From Rickettsia typhi (GTDB lineage Bacteria > Pseudomonadota > Alphaproteobacteria > Rickettsiales > UBA1997): 7,588 bases of DNA. Position 1 is the stretch's first letter. Each line of letters opens with the position of its first letter. A program made the position numbers and the translations under genes. Positions 1 to 6,671 of the stretch are shown piece after piece. The notes below the pieces were generated by a model that saw only the letters and a program-made list of their open reading frames with translations, was not told where the DNA came from and searched no databases. The stretch covers positions 1 through 7,588 of the forward strand of contig CAMDGT010000055.1 of NCBI GenBank assembly GCA_945898025.1. The letters run 5' to 3'.

Positions 1-9
1 ATTTTTTAA

Positions 10-599
10 GTGAGTTGCAATTTGCTAAAAAGCAAATTGTTTGAGAAAAAATTTCGAGAGATTTTGAAGTATTTTTGTTTTGATGAAACTGCTAATAAAA
101 CTTCAATTTATACAAAAATTAGCAGAAACACAATCAATAAAATTTATGACAAAATTCGACAAAAAATTTTTCTTGCCCACATAAGGCAAGAAGAAAAATC
201 TTTTGACTCCAGTTTTTGGCGTCTTAAAAAGAGATGGTAGGGTTTTCGTTGAAATTGTCAAAAATTGCACCAGAGAACAATTGATGCCAATTATTCAGGA
301 TAAAATTCTTGAAGGATCAACAATTAATACTGATGGGTGGAAGGCTTACGATGGCTTAATTTTAAATGGTTACACTCATCATCGAGTTTTTTATTCTACA
401 ATGAATTTGCTCGAGGAAAAAATCATGTTATAGTATAAAGTCTTTCTGGAGCAACTGCAAAAGAAGATTGGCAAAATTTAATGAATTAACGAATGAAAAA
501 TTTATTTTGCACTTAAAAGAAAGTGAATTTAAATTTAACCATCGAAAACAAGATTTGTATAAAGTTTTGTTAAAAAAAATTAGAGAAAATCCTCTTTAA
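10..599 (+). pseudogene. Decayed IS1595-family (ISXO2-like) transposase, frameshifted and internally deleted
   Basis: This is the remnant of an insertion-sequence transposase of the IS1595/ISXO2-like DDE type. Three reading frames are needed to follow it. Positions 10-202 (frame 1, GTG start after a TAA at 7-9) give the N-terminal part, with YFCFDETANKT and a helix-turn-helix-like SRNTINKIYDKIR. Positions 203-399 (frame 2) give TPVFGVLKRDGRVF and the second catalytic Asp motif TDGWKAYDGL. Positions 400-432 (frame 1) give NEFARGKNHV. Positions 432-599 (frame 3) give SFWSNCKRRLAKFN, LHLKESEFKFNHR and a natural-looking end at ENPL-stop. Between KIRQKIF and TPVFG the family normally carries the first catalytic Asp segment (a DESYFG-type motif and a basic RGKRGRG stretch). 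Roughly 30 residues are missing there. The frame change at about 428-432 falls where the family has its catalytic Asn (HVNGIESFW type). The element cannot make an active enzyme. It is the only apparent coding remnant on the plus strand and converges on the neighbouring phosphatase gene. Confidence 0.88.
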
Positions 600-632
600 A
601 GTTTTCTAGACCCAAACTTAATAGAGGCTTAT
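600..632. other. Possible right end of the IS remnant
   Basis: These 33 bases lie between the transposase stop and the convergent phosphatase stop. They include TCTAGACCC at 605-613. Read inward from that side it begins GGGTCTAGA, and a terminal GGG is plausible for an element of this type. The left end lies before the window, so the inverted repeat and any target duplication cannot be tested. I see no hairpin with a T-run that would serve as a terminator for either converging gene. Confidence 0.25.
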
Positions 633-1400
633 TTACAGCAAAGAGGTTATTTTTATCAACTGATTATAGCCGATAATAATTGGCAGTTTTTTAAGAAAAT
701 AATTGTTAGTTCGGCAATTAAAAAATTCACTCATAAAATCATCACTTGTAAGCATTTTTTCAGGAATTGTTTTTGAAATTTTATCAATATTATCGCAATA
801 TAAAATTGGCTGACAACCAGCATTAACCGCGCACTCAATATCGGCGATAGTATCGCCAATAAACCAGATTATATCTTGCTTTGGATCGAGATCGCAACCA
901 AGAAGAGCCAATTCGGCAGGATGCTTGCTAGGCTTGTCTGCAATTGCATCGCATGCACCAATTATTGCAAAAAACAAATGATCTAATTGCATATTTTTAA
1001 CTTCCTTTCTCAAGCTGTTGCCCATTTTATTGCTAACCACAAATTGTAGTATATTTTTAGTGGCAAGCACTTCTATAAACTCTTTTGCATTCGGCAACAA
1101 TAACATTTTCTGCAAATGATTTGCACGATAACACTCGGTATAAATCTCTCCTGCCTCCTCCCAATCTTTACCAAAAATTACAGGAAATGATTCTCGCATT
1201 GATTTGTGAACCTCATTCCTAACCTTTTCAAGCCCCCAAGGCTCGCGATTCATCTTCACCATTGTGTTGTCAATTGCCATTTGAATTAATGGCCAACTAT
1301 CCACCAAAGTGTTGTCCCAATCGAACATAACTCCTTTAGGGGCTTTTAACAAGAAAACTGAATCAATATTAGATTGAAACTTTTGTAAATTTTGTGGCAT
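633..1400 (-). CDS. HAD-superfamily hydrolase, phosphoglycolate phosphatase-like
   Basis: This is a haloacid-dehalogenase-type phosphatase, a cytosolic Mg2+-dependent enzyme acting on small phosphorylated metabolites. All four HAD motifs are visible: motif I DWDNTLVDS (nucleophile D27, acid/base D29), motif II VVSNK (S123), motif III Lys in ADKPS (K156) and motif IV GDTIADIE (D183, D187). An alpha-helical cap lies between motifs I and II, containing HKSMRESFP and EAGEIY. That cap pattern resembles alphaproteobacterial proteins annotated as gph-like. The true substrate cannot be read from sequence, so I leave the symbol blank. The ATG start is preceded by AAGAG six bases upstream, a modest ribosome binding site. 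The gene follows the transaminase gene by 9 bases and is the last gene of the eno cluster. The final ~27 residues (after about N228) look unlike the rest of the family and may be a C-terminal extension caused by loss of the original stop near the IS remnant. Confidence 0.88.
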   Translation of the reverse strand: MPQNLQKFQSNIDSVFLLKAPKGVMFDWDNTLVDSWPLIQMAIDNTMVKMNREPWGLEKVRNEVHKSMRESFPVIFGKDWEEAGEIYTECYRANHLQKMLLLPNAKEFIEVLATKNILQFVVSNKMGNSLRKEVKNMQLDHLFFAIIGACDAIADKPSKHPAELALLGCDLDPKQDIIWFIGDTIADIECAVNAGCQPILYCDNIDKISKTIPEKMLTSDDFMSEFFNCRTNNYFLKKLPIIIGYNQLIKITSLL

Positions 1401-1409
1401 TGAAGACTC

Positions 1410-2291
1410 TTAAGAATTGATAAAATCTTGGTAATATTGCCTTAATCTTTTAGCAATATCGCCGACCTGACCATTAAAAATTTGATAATCGTTATTCCGA
1501 TAATTAACTTTTACAACTGGCCTTATTATTAAGCTTGAACTGGTAAGAAAAATTTCTTTTGCCTGCAATAGATCTTTTATTTTGAATAATCGCTCTTGAA
1601 CCTTGATATTATTAATTTTAGCAAGCTCGATCATGCGATTTCGTGTAATGCCACATAAAACCAGATTATCCGCTTGACGAGTAATCAAATTATGATCATT
1701 ATCAACCATAAAAACATTGGCATAACTTGCTTCCGTTATATCTAACCCCTCTCTAAACATTATTGCATCGTCAAAACCCATATCTTTAGCTTTTTGATTA
1801 ACAAGACTAGAGGCAATTAAACTAGTGGTTTTTAGATTACAGCGATGCCAGCGAAGATCAGGCTCGATAATTGCAGTATAGCCATTATTAAATTCTGTTT
1901 CATTGGTTTTTTTTAAAGGACTAACAGTCGCAACTATTGTTGGTTGAATATCTTTAGGAATAGAAGGAAATCTTGCGGTGCAACCTCTTGTTATTTGCAA
2001 ATAAATTATCCCTTCTTTGAGATCGTTATATTTGAATAATTTTACAGCAACATCAATTAAAAATTCCTTACTAAAATTATTAATAATTTTTAGCCCCGAC
2101 AAACTACGATCTAACCTTGATAAATGAGCATCAGCATCTATTAATTTATTATTCTTAAATAAAATAACTTCATAAACACCATCAGCAAACTGAAAACCTC
2201 TATCTTCAATATGTACCATGCAATTTTGATGAGGTAAAAATTCATTATTTACAAAGCTAATTCTAGAGACTTTAGGGATATTGCTTAACAT
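1410..2291 (-). CDS. dat: D-amino acid aminotransferase (class IV PLP enzyme)
   Basis: This is a PLP-dependent fold-type IV transaminase that interconverts D-alanine and D-glutamate with their 2-oxo acids, and so can supply D-amino acids for peptidoglycan. The match to the classic Bacillus YM-1 enzyme is close by memory alignment. EDRGFQFADGVYE (residues 29-41) carries the equivalents of Y31 and E32. RWHRCNLKTTSL carries the PLP Lys (K154, equivalent to K145). ITEASYANVF carries the PLP-ring Glu (E187, equivalent to E177). The segment TSSSLIIRPV matches the C-terminal phosphate/carboxylate region. Its 293 residues compare with about 280 for the family. In the carboxylate-trap segment TRGCTARFP, the Arg (R107, equivalent to R98) is kept but the His two positions later (H100) appears as Pro. 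The related enzymes IlvE and aminodeoxychorismate lyase are less likely given the RG-F-DGVYE and WxRCxxKT spacing. The ATG lies 2 bases after the enolase stop, so translation is probably coupled. Confidence 0.88.
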   Translation of the reverse strand: MLSNIPKVSRISFVNNEFLPHQNCMVHIEDRGFQFADGVYEVILFKNNKLIDADAHLSRLDRSLSGLKIINNFSKEFLIDVAVKLFKYNDLKEGIIYLQITRGCTARFPSIPKDIQPTIVATVSPLKKTNETEFNNGYTAIIEPDLRWHRCNLKTTSLIASSLVNQKAKDMGFDDAIMFREGLDITEASYANVFMVDNDHNLITRQADNLVLCGITRNRMIELAKINNIKVQERLFKIKDLLQAKEIFLTSSSLIIRPVVKVNYRNNDYQIFNGQVGDIAKRLRQYYQDFINS

Positions 2292-2293
2292 GA

Positions 2294-3610
2294 TTATCTT
2301 TTAATTAGATTTTTAATAGCCAAAGATTTATAAAAGATCGGATTATTATTAATTCTGAAATTATCCTCAATTCTTATTAATTCATTATATTTTGCAATTC
2401 TATCCGACCTGCAAAGAGAGCCGGTTTTAATTTGCCCAGCATCAGTTGCGACCGCAATATGAGAAATCGTTGAATCTTCGGTTTCGCCAGAACGATGAGA
2501 TATAATATTATTATATCCACTTTTTCTTGCCATTGCGATTGCTTGAATTGTTTCGGTTAATGTGCCGATTTGATTAAATTTTATTAAAACAGCATTAGCT
2601 AGACCATCTTCAATGCCCTTTTTTAATATTTCTGGGTTAGTTACAAAAAGATCATCTCCAACTAACTGAATTTTATTACCCAATCTTTCTGTAAGCATTT
2701 TCCAGCCTTTATAATCATTCTCCGCACAACCATCTTCAATTGAAAATATTGGATATTGCCTCACTAAATCTTCATAATAATTTATTAATTCTTCGCTATT
2801 GAGAACCTTGCCCTCTCCAAGCAAGTTATATTTTCCATCTTCATAAAATTCCGTTGAAGCACAATCAAGAGCAAGTAAAATTTGTGAGCCTAATTTATAA
2901 CCAGCTTTTTCGATAGCATTAGCAATAAAATCAAGGGCGAGTTTGGTTGAATCAAGGTTAGGAGCAAAACCGCCTTCATCTCCAACATTAGTATTATGGC
3001 CAGCTTTTTTTAACAATGATTTTAGATGATGAAAAATTTCTGCCCCAATTCTAATGGCATCAGCCATTGAATCTGCGATTACAGGCATAATCATAAATTC
3101 CTGAATATCAATTTTATTGTCGGCATGCTTACCGCCATTAATTATATTCATCATCGGCACAGGCATACTCATCGCTTTATTGCCTATTAAATTTTGATAT
3201 TTGTTAAATAAATAATCACACAGCATTACTTTTTGAGATACAGCACTAGCCTTCGCAACCGCAAGAGAGGTTGCTAATATTGCATTAGCTCCAATTTTTG
3301 ATTTATTTTTAGTTGCATCAATTTCGTTCATCAGATTATCGATTTGCTCTTGATCGCACGATTCAAAACCAGCTATTACAGGAAAAATGATTTTTTTAAC
3401 ATTCTCAACCGCATTTAAAACACCTTTGCCAAGATATCTAGTGGAGAGAACGTCTCTTAATTCAAAAGCCTCCAAACTACCAGTAGAAGCTCCAGAAGGA
3501 GCTATTGCACTGCCAATAGAGCCATCTTCAAGGGTTGCCATTACTTCAATTGTAGGAAAACCACGAGAATCCAATAATTCTATAGCATTAATATTGACAA
3601 TTTTAGACAT
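2294..3610 (-). CDS. eno: Enolase (phosphopyruvate hydratase)
   Basis: Enolase interconverts 2-phosphoglycerate and phosphoenolpyruvate in glycolysis and gluconeogenesis, in the cytosol. The 438 residues match the usual length (432 in E. coli). The whole catalytic set is present: the loop PSGASTG (38-44), H162 in NGGKHADN, E171 in DIQEF, E212 in VGDEGGFAP, the three Mg2+ ligands D249 (LALDCA), E292 (SIEDG) and D319 (VGDDLFVTN), the base K344 (LIKFNQIGT), SHRSGET (371-377) and K395 (GQIKTGS). It should be active. Minor departures are FNQIG for the usual VNQIG and DATKNKSK for DGTxNKSK. There is no recognisable Shine-Dalgarno motif before the ATG (only ATAAAAA). The 90 bases upstream, before the preceding gene, are AT-rich and could hold a promoter, for example TTGAAT, 18 bases, TTAATT (weak). 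It heads the run eno, dat, HAD phosphatase. Its presence argues against the genus Rickettsia. Confidence 0.98.
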   Translation of the reverse strand: MSKIVNINAIELLDSRGFPTIEVMATLEDGSIGSAIAPSGASTGSLEAFELRDVLSTRYLGKGVLNAVENVKKIIFPVIAGFESCDQEQIDNLMNEIDATKNKSKIGANAILATSLAVAKASAVSQKVMLCDYLFNKYQNLIGNKAMSMPVPMMNIINGGKHADNKIDIQEFMIMPVIADSMADAIRIGAEIFHHLKSLLKKAGHNTNVGDEGGFAPNLDSTKLALDFIANAIEKAGYKLGSQILLALDCASTEFYEDGKYNLLGEGKVLNSEELINYYEDLVRQYPIFSIEDGCAENDYKGWKMLTERLGNKIQLVGDDLFVTNPEILKKGIEDGLANAVLIKFNQIGTLTETIQAIAMARKSGYNNIISHRSGETEDSTISHIAVATDAGQIKTGSLCRSDRIAKYNELIRIEDNFRINNNPIFYKSLAIKNLIKR

Positions 3611-3700
3611 TTTTTATAATTGCAATTTTTAATTAAAACAAACTAACTTTAAGCATTCAATATTAATTTGTTTTTATAAAAATCAAGAGCTAATTAAAAT
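3611..3700 (-). promoter_or_regulatory. AT-rich gap upstream of eno, weak promoter candidate
   Basis: This is the only gap of note inside the protein-coding block between the DUF6973-like gene and HAD. On the minus strand it contains TTGAAT, an 18-base spacer and TTAATT, which could be a sigma-70 promoter for the eno cluster. In sequence this AT-rich such matches are expected by chance, so the assignment is tentative. I see no terminator hairpin for the upstream gene here. Confidence 0.25.
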
Positions 3701-4276
3701 TTAGTAATACCTTCTTTTGTCTTTAATATTTAAAATTAATTCATGATTATCAATTGCTGATTTTAATCTATCTCCTAACTGATTTAAATTTTTAGTTTTC
3801 AAACCAACTCTTCTGCCAAATGAATTATTCCATTTATCCATATTTTTTTCCTGCAAAGATTGATTGTAAAAAATATCATCATAAAACTCTTTAGCATCAC
3901 CTAATATTTTTGAAGCAAATACTCCGTATTTCTGCGCAAATGCACCACTAACAAAAGAATGTCTAAAGGCATCGATTTGATTATTATGGGCAAAGCCAGC
4001 ACTTAAATCAATAAGGCCTTTTTTATTTCTTGGCAGAGAGATATTTGTAATTCTTTCATACTGATGATAAGCTTCGGAATTAAAAGGAATGTAACTTTCA
4101 ACAACATCAATATTTGAACCGACCACAGTTTCTTGACTGTTATTTTTATATAAAAACAAAAAAATTAAAGAAGCGCCAAGCAACAGAAAAAATAAAATAA
4201 ATAAATTTTTTATAAAACCTATAAAAAATAAGAAAGAAGATTTTACTTGAGATGATTTTATTTTTTTAGATGGCAC
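3701..4276 (-). CDS. Membrane-anchored protein of unknown function, DUF6973-like domain
   Basis: I do not recognise a named gene. The protein has 191 residues, with a lysine-rich N-terminus (PSKKIK) followed by a hydrophobic segment at about 15-43 (strongest at 25-43). This looks like an uncleaved signal anchor that would leave residues from about 45 onward in the periplasm. The soluble part carries DAFRHSFVSGAFAQKYG (102-118), AKEFYDD (128-134) and MDKWNNSFGRRVG (146-158). The spacing D-A-F-R-H, then E, then MDxxNNxxGRxxG resembles from memory the domain annotated as DUF6973, which occurs in phage and bacterial proteins. The conserved His, Asp, Glu and Asn residues could form a metal or catalytic site, but that is inference. 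The start is GTG at 4276. No good ATG lies nearby and no Shine-Dalgarno motif is visible. It sits between the tautomerase gene (67-base gap) and eno (90-base gap), with no functional link evident. Confidence 0.75.
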   Translation of the reverse strand: MPSKKIKSSQVKSSFLFFIGFIKNLFILFFLLLGASLIFLFLYKNNSQETVVGSNIDVVESYIPFNSEAYHQYERITNISLPRNKKGLIDLSAGFAHNNQIDAFRHSFVSGAFAQKYGVFASKILGDAKEFYDDIFYNQSLQEKNMDKWNNSFGRRVGLKTKNLNQLGDRLKSAIDNHELILNIKDKRRYY

Positions 4277-4343
4277 AATTATAAATATTTAAACTTAATT
4301 AACTGCTTAAAAACATTGTTATTAAGATCTGACTTCTAAAAAT

Positions 4344-4733
4344 TTAATTAAAGCGATATTTTTGATAAGAAGATTTATCCATATCAATGATGTCAACACT
4401 AATATCGCAACGAGATTTGTTTTTTATTTTATTATTTTTAATTAAATCTTTAAAGAAATCTTGCAATATAGAAGAAAGATCAATCGCTAGCTTATTTTTT
4501 ATCTCCTGCATTCTTCCTTGCATAATCTTAACTGTAAGATGAATAAAATCCGCTTTATCTTGATTTAAATAACCAACTAGATATTGATCGAAGATGCTAA
4601 ATCTTATTTTGCACTGATCGGCATCAAAGCCACCCTCTTTTTGATTGGCAAATATTTCGATAATAGTAGAAGCTAGCGACTCTTTCAAGTTGCTCTCTAT
4701 TTCAAGAGAGTGCTCTATTGTTATATGAGGCAT
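4344..4733 (-). CDS. 5-carboxymethyl-2-hydroxymuconate isomerase-family tautomerase
   Basis: This is a small cytosolic enzyme of the CHMI branch of the tautomerase superfamily, in which the N-terminal proline exposed after Met removal acts as general base. What is visible: MPHITIEHS at the start (Pro2 becomes Pro1), a mid segment KIRFSIFDQYLVG (42-54) matching the family's Arg-containing strand, FIHLTVKIMQGR (63-74) matching the FVHLTLKI...GR motif, and a C-terminal half with IDMDKSSYQKYRFN in place of the usual ELD...YK. The 129 residues match the family length of about 126. In bacteria that degrade homoprotocatechuate the enzyme isomerises 5-carboxymethyl-2-hydroxymuconate, but no other gene of that route is here, so its real substrate is open. 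The gene follows the 16S precursor by about 30 bases with no clear terminator, promoter or Shine-Dalgarno motif, so it may be read through from the rRNA promoter. Confidence 0.85.
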   Translation of the reverse strand: MPHITIEHSLEIESNLKESLASTIIEIFANQKEGGFDADQCKIRFSIFDQYLVGYLNQDKADFIHLTVKIMQGRMQEIKNKLAIDLSSILQDFFKDLIKNNKIKNKSRCDISVDIIDMDKSSYQKYRFN

Positions 4734-4765
4734 TTAGAAGTAAAATGAAATAATGGTGATATATT

Positions 4766-4818
4766 TCGTTAATTGTATTTGATTGCTTTTTGTGATAAAA
4801 GTAAAGACGATAGCCAAG
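4766..4818 (-). repeat. 3' arm of the pre-16S processing stem (trailer)
   Basis: This is the trailer half of a long inverted repeat that brackets the 16S gene. The inner part (4789-4818) is complementary to leader positions 6417-6447 over about 30 bases, with one extra base and one mismatch. The outer part (4766-4784) is complementary to 6500-6521 over 19 bases, with a 3-base bulge on the leader side. Such flanking stems bring the two ends of pre-16S together and are the classic substrate of RNase III. This arm lies about 45 bases past the mature 3' end. Confidence 0.85.
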
Positions 4819-4831
4819 CATATTGATTTTA

Positions 4832-4854
4832 GAAATTTACCCGAAGGCAATTTC
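4832..4854 (-). other. Trailer hairpin with C(UUCG)G tetraloop
   Basis: On the transcript, GAAATTGCC pairs with GGTAAATTTC around a TTCG loop closed by C-G, giving nine pairs (one G-U) and one bulged A. C(UUCG)G is an exceptionally stable RNA tetraloop. The hairpin starts about 10 bases after the mature 16S 3' end and lies inside the processing stem. No U-run follows it, so it is not a standard intrinsic terminator. It may help set the fold for 3'-end maturation. Confidence 0.7.
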
Positions 4855-4863
4855 ATTGTTTTT

Positions 4864-6357
<1,494 letters not shown>

Positions 6358-6375
6358 GAGAATTTGCTATACTAG

Positions 6376-6405
6376 CTCTTTTGAATCAAAAATTGAACAA
6401 AAGAG
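6376..6405 (-). other. Leader hairpin next to the 16S 5' end
   Basis: On the transcript CTCTTTTG pairs perfectly with CAAAAGAG over 8 bp. The 14 bases between can add a short inner helix (TCAA with TTGA). It ends about 18 bases before the mature 16S 5' end, inside the long processing stem. A role in early folding or 5'-end maturation is an inference. Confidence 0.6.
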
Positions 6406-6427
6406 ATAGCCAATTACTTGGTCTATC
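6405..6427 (-). promoter_or_regulatory. Leader self-hairpin competing with the processing stem
   Basis: On the transcript GATAG-A-CCAA pairs with TTGGCTATC around a GTAA loop, nine pairs with one bulged A. The 5' half is the same segment that forms the end of the long stem with the trailer. The 3' half is identical to bases in the trailer arm (GATAGCCAA on the plus strand at 4809-4817 and 6405-6413). The two pairings exclude each other. The local one can form first, because the trailer is made about 1,500 bases later. Confidence 0.65.
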
Positions 6428-6521
6428 GTCTTTACTTTTGTCACAAATACACTAAAGCTTTTATCTATAAATTTAACTTATGAAAGTTAAAATTAGATAA
6501 ATCAAATACAATTATTAACGA
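6417..6521 (-). repeat. 5' arm of the pre-16S processing stem (leader), with an internal hairpin
   Basis: This leader segment pairs with the 16S trailer in two blocks: 6417-6447 with 4789-4818 and 6500-6521 with 4766-4784. Between the blocks the leader carries about 52 extra bases where the trailer has only 4. Most of this insert folds by itself into a hairpin at 6462-6499: TATCTA with TAGATA and TTTAACTT with AAGTTAAA, around a TCAT loop. The result is a long coaxial stem with a side hairpin. The blocks are non-coding and far more complementary than AT-rich background would give, so a conserved processing structure is the natural reading. Confidence 0.85.
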
Positions 6522-6582
6522 TTTAAAACATCACAGATAATTTTTGTTGAAGAAAAGACTTTTTTAAAATTTTTCAATTAAC

Positions 6583-6594
6583 AACAAATTTGTT
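6583..6594. promoter_or_regulatory. 12-bp perfect palindrome just after the predicted rRNA start site
   Basis: AACAAATTTGTT is a perfect palindrome located roughly 11 to 22 bases downstream of the predicted transcription start. It could be an operator, or simply a chance event in AT-rich sequence. Confidence 0.25.
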
Positions 6595-6611
6595 ATCGGC
6601 TAAGGCTGGAT

Positions 6612-6671
6612 AATTTACACATTACTTTTTTTATTGTCAACAAGTAATTTCATTTTTTAAAAAAAAAATTT
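6612..6671 (-). promoter_or_regulatory. 16S rRNA promoter with UP-element-like A/T tracts
   Basis: On the minus strand a perfect -35 TTGACA (6635-6640) is followed by a 17-base spacer and the -10 TAAATT (6612-6617, four of six matches to TATAAT). Upstream of the -35, positions 6641-6671 hold phased A and T tracts like the UP elements that bind the RNA polymerase alpha C-terminal domain. Transcription would start near 6605, giving a leader of about 250 nt. The promoter begins right after the holA stop, so the rRNA has its own start and holA is a separate upstream unit. I found no convincing boxA antitermination motif. Confidence 0.75.

Noticed and set aside
3387..3632. Plus-strand open frame opposite the start of eno
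   Set aside because: It is the mirror of a highly conserved enolase segment and has no family resemblance.
4832..4854. Intrinsic terminator of the 16S unit
   Set aside because: The hairpin is stable but is followed by TAAAATCAATATG in place of a T-run, and it lies before the processing arm.
4734..4863. tRNA-Ile or tRNA-Ala in a 16S-23S spacer
   Set aside because: No cloverleaf or TTCGANTC-type T-arm is visible. The TTCG present is a hairpin loop and a protein gene follows.
6522..6604. boxA antitermination motif in the rRNA leader
   Set aside because: Only poor matches such as GTCTTTTC are present, too weak to support in AT-rich sequence.
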